DNA of 35,700 nucleotides from CAYFZR01 sp964347835 [NCBI: uncultured archaeon]. Lineage in GTDB: Archaea; CAYFZR01. The DNA lies in NCBI GenBank assembly GCA_964347835.1, contig CAYFZR010000082.1:1-35700 (forward strand), read 5' to 3'. The notes beneath the pieces are model-generated. The model ran no database searches. It had not been told where the DNA came from and saw only the letters and a program-made list of their open reading frames with translations. Position 1 is the stretch's first letter, and each line of letters starts with the position of its first letter. Both the position numbers and the translations under genes were made by a program. Positions 5,909 to 14,272 of the stretch are shown piece after piece.

Positions 5909-6632
5909 TGTCCGAGGATAATCCTACTAAACTTTTCATTGCCACAGATGCTTTCAATCGAAGAGAATAGTCTGCTATAGGAGAGATAGGCGTTTCTGAA
6001 GGATTTATTTCTATCAAAACTGCTCTGTTATTCTTTGCCATAATCGGCAGAGAAGCAGCGGGTTGTATCACAGCCGATGTGCCTATAACCATCATCACGT
6101 CACACCTGCTTGAGTGTAAGATACTCTGATTTAGCAGGAAAGGATCTAAAGATTCGCCAAACCAAACAACAGATGGTCTTAACATGCTATGACATACGTT
6201 GCATTTGGGAGGTATCTCCTTTAGGGGGGTTTCATAATTTTCAACTTCATTATTACACGACATGCATTTCATACGCCAGATATTTCCGTGAAGTTCTATA
6301 ATTTTTTTATTTCCGGCCCTTCTATGCAAGCCGTCTACGTTTTGAGTTATCAGCATCTTGAGAACATCTCTTTCTTCAAGCCACGCTAAAACCTTATGAG
6401 CATCGTTTGGACTTGCTCTTGCTATCAATGATCTTCGCCAATCATACCATTCCCATACCAAGGTTGGGTTTTTCTTAAAGGCTTGCAGCGTGGCTAACTC
6501 CTCCGGACGATATTCTTTCCACAAGCCATCTTTTCCTCTAAAAGTAGGAATACCGCTCTCCGCCGAAATGCCGGAGCCTGTTAAGGCTAACAGGTACTTC
6601 GATTTTGTGATTATATCTACTAACTCTTCCAT
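5904..6632 (-). CDS. cobB: Sirtuin NAD-dependent protein deacylase (Sir2/CobB family)
   Basis: 242 residues, the usual size of a prokaryotic sirtuin. NAD-binding TGSGISAESGIPTFRG (residues 18-33), TQNVDGLH (96-103), catalytic His115 in ELHG, and a complete zinc site C123/C126 and C144/C147. The second NAD segment reads VIGTSAVIQPAA. Y63 and R66 (WYDWRR) form the Y-x-x-R pair that in CobB and SIRT5 binds acidic acyl groups, so removal of succinyl or malonyl groups is predicted besides deacetylation. Reverse strand with no SD site; a TATA-like tttttatatt lies ~20-30 bases upstream, suggesting a nearly leaderless transcript. Divergent from the DsbA-like gene. Confidence 0.92.
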   Translation of the reverse strand: MEELVDIITKSKYLLALTGSGISAESGIPTFRGKDGLWKEYRPEELATLQAFKKNPTLVWEWYDWRRSLIARASPNDAHKVLAWLEERDVLKMLITQNVDGLHRRAGNKKIIELHGNIWRMKCMSCNNEVENYETPLKEIPPKCNVCHSMLRPSVVWFGESLDPFLLNQSILHSSRCDVMMVIGTSAVIQPAASLPIMAKNNRAVLIEINPSETPISPIADYSLRLKASVAMKSLVGLSSDI

Positions 6633-6698
6633 AATCTAATTTTAAATTTCTGAATATAAAAAGGAAAATATAAAAACTATGACTTCCGGTTGTGCGTT

Positions 6699-7913
6699 AT
6701 GACAGAAGATGGCTGGAAGCAAATATCCATACTCCTAGGAATCTTACTAATCGCATCGATCATATTACATCTAATTCCTAAAATTCCAGAAAGTAAACAA
6801 CCTCAGGTTGTTACTCAACCCCCTCCAGACTACTACACTCAAGCACCGGGTATTGACCTATCAAACCTTGATGAGAGTAGAAGCACTCTGGCAATAAGTG
6901 TGATGAATGAGATTGAATGCACTTGCGGATGCGGTCTCAGCATAGCAAAATGTAGGAACGAAGATCCAAGTTGTGTTGTGAGTATCGGGATTGGAAATAA
7001 TGTAGTAAGGTTTGCTGAGAAAGGATACAGTGAGAATGAAACCAAATCTGCAATAGTCAGTGGAAAAGTCCCTGAGATTAATGTGAGCGTGGATGACGAC
7101 CCCTTTAAAGGCCCAGAAGATGCACCCGTTACCATAGTAGAGTTCTCCGATTATCAGTGTCCTTACTGCAAGATATTCTTCGATCAAACATTTAATCATA
7201 TTCTTACGCTGTACGAGGGTAATGTAAAGTTCGTATACCGAGATTTTCCCCTAGGCTTTCATCAGTATGCTCAAAAAGCCGCTGAAGCAGCTGAATGCGC
7301 CGATGATCAGGGAAAGTTCTGGGAGTATCACGATAAATTATTCCAAAACCAAGAAACTTGGTCTTCCTTAGGTATTTCAGAGTTCAAAAGATACGCCGAA
7401 GAGGTGGGATTGAATAATGACGAATTTAATCGTTGTTTGGATAATGAAGAAAAAACAAGAGAAGTAAAAAAAGATCTTCAGGATGGAAGGTCTTATGGCG
7501 TTACAGGAACTCCTACTTTCTATATAAATGGTCGAAAACTAAGCGGCGCGGCTTCTTTTTCAAATTTTGTAAGAATAATTGAAACTGAGTTAAAAGAGAG
7601 CAATTCCATCGAATACGAACTTCCTGATTATGCTTACAAGAGTCAAAAACATTTAGAAAGTTATTTGATAGCCAGAAAAATGCCGGAAGTCTTAGATAAT
7701 TTTCCTTGTTACTGTGGTTGCGATAATTTAGGTCACAAAAGTCTTAAAGAATGTTTTATTGAAGAAGACGGAAGTTTTGAAGTACATGGGGCTTATTGTC
7801 AAGCCTGCATGGACGAAAGTTTGGATGTAAATAAATGGTACGGAGAAGGTTTGTCTTTTATTGAGATTAAAAATAGAATAGACGATAAGTATGGATCAGA
7901 AAAGGCTAATTAA
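6699..7913 (+). CDS. Membrane-anchored DsbA-like disulfide oxidoreductase with flanking Cys-rich domains
   Basis: 404 residues from the ATG. Residues ~8-28 are a membrane anchor; the rest should be outside the cell membrane. Residues ~60-115 carry CTCGCGLSIAKC, resembling the CcmH/CycL or 'CGCG' domain seen near cytochrome c maturation proteins. Residues ~140-300 are a DsbA/BdbD thioredoxin domain with C154-P-Y-C157 and the cis-Pro loop TGTPTF. Residues ~330-385 hold a PCYCGC domain (PCYCGCDNLGHKSLKECF). A link to maintaining thiols for haem attachment fits the ten-haem cytochrome at 17.3 kb, but this is inference. A TATA-like aaatataaaaac lies ~30 bases before the start. Its stop overlaps the convergent gene by 4 bases. 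Confidence 0.85.
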   Translation: MTEDGWKQISILLGILLIASIILHLIPKIPESKQPQVVTQPPPDYYTQAPGIDLSNLDESRSTLAISVMNEIECTCGCGLSIAKCRNEDPSCVVSIGIGNNVVRFAEKGYSENETKSAIVSGKVPEINVSVDDDPFKGPEDAPVTIVEFSDYQCPYCKIFFDQTFNHILTLYEGNVKFVYRDFPLGFHQYAQKAAEAAECADDQGKFWEYHDKLFQNQETWSSLGISEFKRYAEEVGLNNDEFNRCLDNEEKTREVKKDLQDGRSYGVTGTPTFYINGRKLSGAASFSNFVRIIETELKESNSIEYELPDYAYKSQKHLESYLIARKMPEVLDNFPCYCGCDNLGHKSLKECFIEEDGSFEVHGAYCQACMDESLDVNKWYGEGLSFIEIKNRIDDKYGSEKAN

Positions 7914-8824
7914 ATCCTTCTAGAAATGAAAAATCCGATTATTGCCAAGAAAATGATTAAAAAACCGAAATATACTGTTTGAACCCTTCTTCTCTCTCTC
8001 TGCTCCTCAATAAATTTTAATTCATTTTGAACATCTTCTAATTCCTTTTTTGATTTTAGTGCCAAATTAACGCTTTTTTCATAACTCCCATTAAAGTAAG
8101 CGATTTTCGCCTTCCTTGTAAGATTCTCAGCAGCATAAAATTTTTGTTCTAAGTATAGTACATTAGAAATCAAACATTCGTCTTTCTTTGCATTTTCTAT
8201 CGCCTTAAATGTTTCATTTATCGAATGAGAAGCATCTAATATGGCTTTTTGAGGATGGATAAAATTCACACTTGCATATGTAAAGCCCTGCCAGTCGATT
8301 ATGCAGCGACCAAAACGCTTTGATGTTTCTCCATCATTTTTGCTTACTACTTGATAGTACTTAGGAAGTACAACGTGTAGAATACCTGGGTGGATCAGTG
8401 GTTTCAAGACGCCTTTATCCGTTTTTATTCTAAACAAATCGCTTGAGAAGTTAAAATAATCATAACTTGGTTGAGAATATTTTAATTCAAAAAAACCTAC
8501 TGTTCCGGATACCCTTTCTTTATAAAGATAGTGATAGTAGGGTACCTTAATCCAACCATCCTCGGTGTATGAGTCTAAAATTTTGCTAAAATCACTCACA
8601 AATATATTATATACATCAGGATTGCTTTTTATCCATATCTCCTTTACCTCATAATCTTTTGTATCGTTCGTGTTTTTGTAATTGTAACCTACGCCAAAGT
8701 ACTCCTTTATCTTTGTCTCATTTTCGATTGACACACTAACTTTCCATCCCTCTCCCATATAGAACGGATTTCCAAGGGATGCAACTATCAAAAAGACGAC
8801 TGGTATCGAATTTAGAAATCTCAA
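7910..8824 (-). CDS. Secreted, C-terminally anchored protein of unknown function
   Basis: 304 residues. An N-terminal signal peptide (FLNSIPVVFLIVASLG) leads to a ~190-residue aromatic, beta-rich outer domain with several N-x-S/T sites, then a helical region (residues ~195-270; KAIENAKKDECLIS, KKELEDVQNELKFIEEQRERRR) and a C-terminal helix (YFGFLIIFLAIIGFFI) followed by RR. This is a typical archaeal cell-surface layout. The start is a TTG at 8824 that overlaps the truD stop (TTGA) and follows a gagaggg ribosome site, so it is the last gene of the DUF1616-pth2-truD operon. No known family is recognised. Confidence 0.65.
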   Translation of the reverse strand: MRFLNSIPVVFLIVASLGNPFYMGEGWKVSVSIENETKIKEYFGVGYNYKNTNDTKDYEVKEIWIKSNPDVYNIFVSDFSKILDSYTEDGWIKVPYYHYLYKERVSGTVGFFELKYSQPSYDYFNFSSDLFRIKTDKGVLKPLIHPGILHVVLPKYYQVVSKNDGETSKRFGRCIIDWQGFTYASVNFIHPQKAILDASHSINETFKAIENAKKDECLISNVLYLEQKFYAAENLTRKAKIAYFNGSYEKSVNLALKSKKELEDVQNELKFIEEQRERRRVQTVYFGFLIIFLAIIGFFISRRI

Positions 8825-10014
8825 CTTACCCTCTCCATCAGTTCCCTAAGAAAGGATGTAGCATACCCACCCTTAGAGAGATCAAATCTTATTTCTACTG
8901 TATTATTGTTTATTTCGTATTCAAAGCCTTTGATTTTTAAAATCAATTCTCTTCTCAAACCCGCTGAAGATAGTTCTGGCATACTCTTTATTAGGAAGTT
9001 TTCTCTTTTCAAACCCTCTTTTTCTATGATTTCTCTTTCTATCTCCCCCATTCTTCCACCTGCGAGTAAGACATCATATCCAAACAATATTCCGGTGGGT
9101 AAGTTATCTTTTAAGATGTCCCCTTCTACAAAGTCGACTATAGGTAATTTTTCATCCAATCTCCTACTTAAAATTAGATTGAAAAGATATGACTGGTAAG
9201 CATGAACAAAAAGCCTTAATAGAGGTCTTGGAAATTTTCTTAGAGCACCTATAAAGTCTCTTGGATGTTTGGAGAGGTGCTCTAAAAGGATTCTTTCGTA
9301 TCTTAGATGTTTTGGAAATATTTTTAGAGATTCTTTGAAGTCCTTGGTCTCATCGTACATCTTTCTGGCTTCTATGGCCACTTCTGATTCAGTATCGAAA
9401 GGGTATCCCAAGTACCAGTCTATAGCCGATGAAAAATTGCCCTTAACTATCATCTCTCCAACAATATGGGTACTGGGTCTCCTTGAGCCAAATCTTTGAA
9501 TACCAAAGAAGTTTGGTACTCCGCCAATTTCCTTAATTTTATCTTCAAAATGCTTTAGTTTTTCTTTAGGATCTTCAAAGCAATTTATGTTTATTTTAAA
9601 TCTGTTACCTGAAAGACTCCCAATTTTTATTGGCTCTTCGGTCTTCTGAGGATTTAATATCTCAGTATTGGGCGCCCTTAAACTCAATAAATCGGAAGGC
9701 TCAACTTCGTATGCTGTAACGAGTTGAAAGGTGACCGCTCTTTTATCTTTATTTCCAGCAAATCGAAACCTCTTCTTGCTTATTTTAAGTCTTTTAGATA
9801 TTTCCCTAATGGCTTGTTGAGTATCTATGTTTTCTTTTTTAAGTACAAAGGCAGTATATTCTCCTTGTCCTGAAAAGTCTAGTTCTATGACTGGTTTATC
9901 ATAAACCAACTCCATTACGACGAAGTCTGAGCACTTTTCTCTTATATTTCCTTTCAAATCGCACCCAATGAGATGATTCTTCATTCCTACAAATTCGTCG
10001 TACATAAGAATCAC
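8821..10014 (-). CDS. truD: tRNA pseudouridine(13) synthase TruD
   Basis: 397 residues, normal for archaeal TruD. The catalytic motif GNKDKRAVT is at residues 87-95 with Asp90 as nucleophile; other family landmarks are PNFFGIQRFGSRRPSTH, LRLFVHAYQSYLFN and ELSSAGLRRELI. It isomerises U13 in tRNA. A GTG at 10014 overlaps the pth2 stop (GTGA); an ATG three codons later (10005) is the alternative, and neither has a strong SD at ideal spacing. Middle gene of an operon in which each pair overlaps by a few bases, giving a translation-linked set: DUF1616, pth2, truD and a surface protein. Confidence 0.95.
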   Translation of the reverse strand: MILMYDEFVGMKNHLIGCDLKGNIREKCSDFVVMELVYDKPVIELDFSGQGEYTAFVLKKENIDTQQAIREISKRLKISKKRFRFAGNKDKRAVTFQLVTAYEVEPSDLLSLRAPNTEILNPQKTEEPIKIGSLSGNRFKININCFEDPKEKLKHFEDKIKEIGGVPNFFGIQRFGSRRPSTHIVGEMIVKGNFSSAIDWYLGYPFDTESEVAIEARKMYDETKDFKESLKIFPKHLRYERILLEHLSKHPRDFIGALRKFPRPLLRLFVHAYQSYLFNLILSRRLDEKLPIVDFVEGDILKDNLPTGILFGYDVLLAGGRMGEIEREIIEKEGLKRENFLIKSMPELSSAGLRRELILKIKGFEYEINNNTVEIRFDLSKGGYATSFLRELMERVS

Positions 10015-10367
10015 TTTAAGAGTGGTAGACTCCCGGTGATGGCATCTATCAACTTAGAGGGAGAAGGTCCTATTGCCAGGGTTGTAATAGTCCCTGGAGG
10101 TACTTCAGTTAATCCCGCGTCTTTAACTAGATAAGTAGGTAAAAATCTCTCATCGGATGTCTGTTTTATGCTCAAAATCTCCTCTATATCCTTGCAAGTT
10201 ACAACCACTTTTTTTTGACCTTCTTCGATCCATTTTTTAAAATAAGATGGAAATCTTTTTTGAGATATTAATGCGGCGCCCACGGACCCATGGGCAACTT
10301 GTACACAGAGTTTACCCTTGGAAAGTTCTAGATCCTCTCTCACCAAAATGATTTGTTTGACTTGCAT
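10011..10367 (-). CDS. pth2: Peptidyl-tRNA hydrolase, archaeal/eukaryal type (Pth2)
   Basis: 118 residues, the standard Pth2 size. It carries KQIILVREDLELSKGKLCVQVAHGSVGA at the N-terminus (the K-G-K-x-x-x-Q-x-A-H-A/G motif), the Y-L-V-x-D-A-G-x-T-x-V segment and a C-terminal LAIGPSPSKLIDAITGSLPLL. It releases tRNA from stalled peptidyl-tRNA. The start is an ATG with a ggggg ribosome site whose first base overlaps the stop of the DUF1616 gene (TAATG), and its own stop overlaps truD. Adjacent pth2 and truD genes are a familiar arrangement in archaea. Confidence 0.96.
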   Translation of the reverse strand: MQVKQIILVREDLELSKGKLCVQVAHGSVGAALISQKRFPSYFKKWIEEGQKKVVVTCKDIEEILSIKQTSDERFLPTYLVKDAGLTEVPPGTITTLAIGPSPSKLIDAITGSLPLLK

Positions 10368-10642
10368 TAACGCCCCCTTCTTAATCGGTATGCTGCATAA
10401 GATAATAACGTAACAAAAATAAGAGAAACCCAGAGATTCGTCTCAGTAAGCCTTATTGTTTGTGCTAATATAAAACCGACGTATACAGAAATCACAATGC
10501 TAAGACCAAAACCTAAAACAATTCTTTCAATCTCTTGCAAGTCTTCTTTTCTGGGATAAATGGCAAAAGTAAATATATATCCTGGAACAAAGAATACGAA
10601 TACGAAACCAATAACTGCATGGATGATAGATATAATATCCAA
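10367..10642 (-). CDS. Small membrane protein of the DUF1616 type
   Basis: About 91 residues with three hydrophobic helices. The segment FVPGYIFTFAIYPRKEDLQEIERIVLGFGLSI is the core of the archaeal DUF1616 family (membrane proteins of unknown role, often near glycosylation or surface genes). The TTG at 10642 is preferred because an AAGGTGG ribosome site lies five bases upstream; a GTG at 10651 would overlap that site. It heads the operon with pth2, truD and a surface protein, and is divergent from the secretion ATPase. Confidence 0.75.
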   Translation of the reverse strand: MDIISIIHAVIGFVFVFFVPGYIFTFAIYPRKEDLQEIERIVLGFGLSIVISVYVGFILAQTIRLTETNLWVSLIFVTLLSYAAYRLRRGR

Positions 10643-10707
10643 TGGCGCCACCTTCGTGATATCATAATTTACACCAATAAAAAACTATCGAGTAGGGAGG
10701 AAATCTG

Positions 10708-12384
10708 GTGGAAGATAAGAAGAAGAAATTAGCATATCTAGCAGATATTTCGTCTCGCGATAGTAGAGAATTTTTGGATAAATTATTTGAGCCCGAACCC
10801 GTGGAGGGGGAGAAGGTCTTAAAGGAGGTTAAAGGCGAGGTTAAAGACGTAGAACTGTCATCCACGATGGAAAAATTGATCAAAAAGGTCCCTTCTCTCA
10901 ATCGAGTGATTGGGACTTTTGGAAAAACAAGAACGATCGACGCCTATGGTAGAGTTGAAATCATGGAGATTAAGGGAGAGACTGTTCCAGTCTACGTCGT
11001 TAACCTACCTCAGTTAGCCTCCAAAGAAAAAGAGTTGTTAGACGAGGTAAAAGAGATCGCGATTACTGAGATGGATATCGACCCTGATTCAATACCAGAC
11101 CCAGAAAAGCGACGTACTGTATTCATGGAAAAAGTAGATGAACTAATTAAGAGCAAAAATCCGTCTCTGCCCAGCGCAAGAAGAAAAATACTAGCAGAGA
11201 CAATAGTCTCCGACATGATTGGATATGGTATATTAGATTACTTAGTAATTGATGATGATCTTGAGGATATAATGGTAATCGGTACAAAAAAGCCTGTATA
11301 CGTTGTTCATAGAAAACACGAGGTCTGCAAGACCAATATTACAATGAACACAGACGAAGAAATAAAAGCCATTATAGATAAAATCGCTAGACCTGTAGGG
11401 AGAAGAATAGACCAACAAACACCATTGTTGGATGCAAGACTGCCAAATGGAAGTAGAGTACATGCAACAATACCCCCTGTTTCTTTGGATGGTTCTACCC
11501 TAACGATTTCAAAATTCAGGGAGGATCCACTGACCGTAATAGATTTAATGAATTTTAGAACCTTGACTCCTGAACTTGCTGCTTTCTTATGGATATGCGT
11601 AGAAGGTTTGGGCATTAAACCCGCTAACGTGATTTGTGCAGGGGGAAGTAGTTGTGGAAAAACTACTACTGTAAACGTCCTCGCTACCTTTGTTCCAGAT
11701 ACTGAAAGGTTATTATCTATTGAGGATACGGCTGAACTTAAACTTCCTCTAACACATTGGATAAGATTCGAGACAAGGCCTCCAAACATAGAGGGTCGCG
11801 GCGAGATAACCATGGACGACCTTGTAAAAAATACCCTCAGAATGAGACCCGATAGGATCATTGTAGGAGAAGTAAGAGGCACTGAGGCAAGAACATTGTT
11901 CACTGCAATGAATACAGGACACGATGGTTGTATGGGGACTATACACTCTAATACTTCTCAAGAGACAATTACTCGCTTAACGAACCCTCCAATGAATGTT
12001 CCGGAGATTATGGTACCGGCCTTAGATTTGATAATAATGCAAAAGAGGATACACCATAGGGAAAAAGGAGTCTTGAGAAGAATAACGGAAATTTCAGAAG
12101 TAGTGGGCATGGAAGGGGGAAAAATACAACTTAACAAGATATACGAATGGAGCCCATTGGATGATACCATAAAACCTACGGATGTGCCCTGCAGATTGAA
12201 AAGAGATATTGCAGAGTATTCTGGAATGAGTGGGGATGAAATTAATGTGGAAATCAAAAAGAGAGAAATAGTCTTGGAATGGATGCGAGAACAGGCTATG
12301 AGAGATGTAAATGCTGTTGGAAGAGAAGTACAGGCGTATTACCAAGATCCTGATAAATACTTGGAGAGAATATTAGGAAAATAA
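10708..12384 (+). CDS. Type II/IV secretion system ATPase (GspE/VirB11/FlaI family)
   Basis: 558 residues. The N-terminal ~300 residues are the helical and sensor domains typical of archaeal pilus/archaellum ATPases. The motor follows: Walker A GGSSCGKT (312-319), Asp box SIEDTAEL (337-344), Walker B RIIVGEVRG (383-391) and His box TGHDGCMGTIHSNT (403-416). It would hydrolyse ATP at the cytoplasmic face to assemble a pilus-like filament. The GTG start has a ggagg site seven bases upstream. The expected membrane partner (FlaJ/TadC type) is not adjacent, and the genes downstream are redox genes, so it appears as an orphan. A candidate substrate class, a class III signal pilin, is encoded at 1.8 kb, but a link is not shown. 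Confidence 0.93.
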   Translation: MEDKKKKLAYLADISSRDSREFLDKLFEPEPVEGEKVLKEVKGEVKDVELSSTMEKLIKKVPSLNRVIGTFGKTRTIDAYGRVEIMEIKGETVPVYVVNLPQLASKEKELLDEVKEIAITEMDIDPDSIPDPEKRRTVFMEKVDELIKSKNPSLPSARRKILAETIVSDMIGYGILDYLVIDDDLEDIMVIGTKKPVYVVHRKHEVCKTNITMNTDEEIKAIIDKIARPVGRRIDQQTPLLDARLPNGSRVHATIPPVSLDGSTLTISKFREDPLTVIDLMNFRTLTPELAAFLWICVEGLGIKPANVICAGGSSCGKTTTVNVLATFVPDTERLLSIEDTAELKLPLTHWIRFETRPPNIEGRGEITMDDLVKNTLRMRPDRIIVGEVRGTEARTLFTAMNTGHDGCMGTIHSNTSQETITRLTNPPMNVPEIMVPALDLIIMQKRIHHREKGVLRRITEISEVVGMEGGKIQLNKIYEWSPLDDTIKPTDVPCRLKRDIAEYSGMSGDEINVEIKKREIVLEWMREQAMRDVNAVGREVQAYYQDPDKYLERILGK

Positions 12385-12452
12385 GGCGCAAATTTGAGTG
12401 ACGTTTATATTATATATCTAATACTCATATTTCATAAAAATTAGGAAAATAA
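12372..12452 (+). repeat. 13-base direct repeat copying the end of the ATPase gene
   Basis: attaggaaaataa occurs as the last codons and stop of the ATPase gene (12372-12384) and again in the spacer (12440-12452). Next to the first copy, aggcgcaaatttg-a-gtgacg (12384-12403) matches a segment inside the HdrB-like gene (13736-13755) at 19 of 20 positions. The spacer also holds TGGCA-N6-TGCCA (12494-12509) and TATA-like runs, and probably carries the promoter of the redox operon. Confidence 0.4.
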
Positions 12453-12567
12453 CGCGTTTTTATATCATAGTCAATGAGTTAAATTTAAATATGTTGGCAC
12501 ATCTCTGCCATTGTAAGAGACCCAGATAATGTAAAAGAAGGATGCTAAAAACAAGAGGGTTATAATC

Positions 12568-13110
12568 ATGTTATCATATTTCTGGCCCACACCTGATATG
12601 AATATATTCGTAGCGGTTTCCATAATGCTTGCTCTTGCGCCGATAAGCATGATGGTCTTCGCTATTATCAGAGGTTTCGAAGATACCATATTGTGCATGG
12701 AATGCCAGCAGTGTGTCGCAGGCTGTCCGGTAAAAAGGGCACTCGGAGAAGAGTACTATGGCCCAAAAAACCTTATGACTCTAGCAAGAGCCAATCATAA
12801 GATTAAAAGCGCTGAAGGTAGAATTTTTTCGTGTACTTCTTGTGTTAGATGTACCGAAACCTGTCCAAGAGCGCTTTATGTTAAGCACACTATGGATAAG
12901 TACAGGGGTGTTTTATTCAAAGAAAACTTGGGTGTGATGGACGGACATAAAAAACTCGTGGAGAACGTTAGAAAATACAGAAATGTTTTGGATCCGGACA
13001 GAAAGAAACCTCCTTTAGATTCTGTTGTGGAAAAAGTAAAAGAACAAGTTAGCAAACAAGAAATGGCCTTAGGATTAGTGGAGATTCCTGTCGTAGAAGA
13101 AGCAAAGTAG
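12568..13110 (+). CDS. HdrC-like ferredoxin protein with an N-terminal membrane helix
   Basis: 180 residues. Residues ~10-33 form a membrane helix (FVAVSIMLALAPISMMVFAI), absent from cytoplasmic HdrC. Two complete [4Fe-4S] motifs follow: CMECQQCVAGCP and CTSCVRCTETCP, spaced as in HdrC. In soluble heterodisulfide reductase HdrC relays electrons to HdrB; in HdrDE, DsrMK and Tmc complexes the same domain pair is membrane-bound. The anchor here suggests the second type. The start has a gagggtta site. The HdrB-like gene begins directly after the stop, so the two are likely translated together. No HdrA is encoded in the window. Confidence 0.85.
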   Translation: MLSYFWPTPDMNIFVAVSIMLALAPISMMVFAIIRGFEDTILCMECQQCVAGCPVKRALGEEYYGPKNLMTLARANHKIKSAEGRIFSCTSCVRCTETCPRALYVKHTMDKYRGVLFKENLGVMDGHKKLVENVRKYRNVLDPDRKKPPLDSVVEKVKEQVSKQEMALGLVEIPVVEEAK

Positions 13111-13119
13111 GTGGGGCGA

Positions 13120-13908
13120 TTGGCGACTTTGCAAAAAATCCCAGAAAAAGTAATTTTCTTTGAAGGTTGCGTGACCTCGAGAAGAATGCACCACCTACGT
13201 TTTGCAATTCGTTTTTTGCTGGAAAAATTTGGTATTGACTATATTACACTTGACCCAAAAGAGCAGTGTTGCGGATCTCCCATATTCAGAGCCGGGGCGG
13301 TAGATGTTGCCGAAAGACAATTGCTCTATAACCTTAGAGAAATTGAGCAGTCTGGTAGAAATGTCGTGGTATCTGCCTGCCCGGGATGCGGATCTACATT
13401 AAAATCGGATGAGGCTGAGAAGAGAGATATCGAAGTAGTACATATAATGGAGATATTCATGAAATTAGCGGAGGAAGGAAGACTCTTTAACAGCCCCGAT
13501 TTAAGAAATCTAGATGCTACTGTAACAGCCCATTTTCCATGTCATTTGATTAGAGGCATGGGTGTTGATTGTTTTAAAGGATTCAAAGAAATATTCGCCC
13601 AAATGCCCGGCGTAGAATACATTGAATTAGAGGAGGCAAATTCTTGCTGTGGCGCCGGAGGTGGAGTAAGGGCATCTCAGATCGAGTTGGCAAAAAAAAT
13701 CAGAGAAAGAAAGATCGATTTTATTAAAGAAACAGAGGCGCAAATTTGCGTGACGATCTGTCCTTTCTGCGAGATCCATATCGGAGAAGGTTTAAAGGAA
13801 GCCGAACTGCCTATAAGGATTATGTCCTTACCATTCCTTCTTGCTTTGCTCCACAGTGATTTTAGAACAAAGATAGATGAATTAGTGGAAAAAGAAAAGA
13901 GTGCGTGA
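13120..13908 (+). CDS. HdrB-like protein with two CCG domains
   Basis: About 262 residues from the TTG at 13120, which follows an AGGTGGGG site; a GTG at 13111 touches the previous stop and has no site. Two complete CCG modules (C-x~35-CC-x~36-C-x2-C): the first runs from EGCVTSRRM through QCCGSP to ACPGCG, the second from FPCHLIRG through SCCGAGGG to ICPFCE. In HdrB these ligate the non-cubane [4Fe-4S] clusters that split the CoM-S-S-CoB disulfide; related proteins act on other disulfides or thiols. With the anchored HdrC-like partner it could be the catalytic unit of a membrane disulfide or thiol:electron-carrier complex. The true substrate cannot be told from the sequence. Confidence 0.87.
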   Translation: MATLQKIPEKVIFFEGCVTSRRMHHLRFAIRFLLEKFGIDYITLDPKEQCCGSPIFRAGAVDVAERQLLYNLREIEQSGRNVVVSACPGCGSTLKSDEAEKRDIEVVHIMEIFMKLAEEGRLFNSPDLRNLDATVTAHFPCHLIRGMGVDCFKGFKEIFAQMPGVEYIELEEANSCCGAGGGVRASQIELAKKIRERKIDFIKETEAQICVTICPFCEIHIGEGLKEAELPIRIMSLPFLLALLHSDFRTKIDELVEKEKSA

Positions 13909-13912
13909 TCGA

Positions 13913-14272
13913 ATGGAGTCATTGATATATATGTTATTTCTTGTGCTTTCATTGCCTTTTGCTTATTACTACATAAAAACAACTATATTTCCCAATCATG
14001 TTGGAAAAATAAAAAAATTCGAAGGCTACGGAAAAATGTCAGAATGCGAAGTAACCTGTAATACTTCAATCCGAGACATATCAGATGGTAAAATGTCAAT
14101 AAAAATATTGGTTGAACTTCCCGATGGAGAGGAAATAAGGTGTGAAATAAGCCCATGTAACGTATGTTTAGAGAAGTTGAAGCAAGGAGATACGGTAGGC
14201 GTTACAAAACTAGGATCAAGATATATCGCCCAGCCGCTATTATTTAAAAGGGGGTATAACGAGTGCCAGTAA
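13913..14272 (+). CDS. Membrane-anchored small protein with a beta-rich domain
   Basis: 119 residues from the ATG at 13913 (a GTG at 13901 overlapping the hdrB-like stop is possible). One N-terminal helix (IYMLFLVLSLPFAYYYIKTTI), then a beta-rich domain ending GDTVGVTKLGSRYIAQP, OB-like in pattern. It has four Cys (SECEVTC and EISPCNVCL) that could form disulfides or bind metal. Overlaps the next gene by ten bases, so it belongs to the HdrCB-membrane protein operon. I do not recognise the family. Its conserved position between catalytic and polytopic genes suggests an accessory subunit. Confidence 0.65.
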   Translation: MESLIYMLFLVLSLPFAYYYIKTTIFPNHVGKIKKFEGYGKMSECEVTCNTSIRDISDGKMSIKILVELPDGEEIRCEISPCNVCLEKLKQGDTVGVTKLGSRYIAQPLLFKRGYNECQ

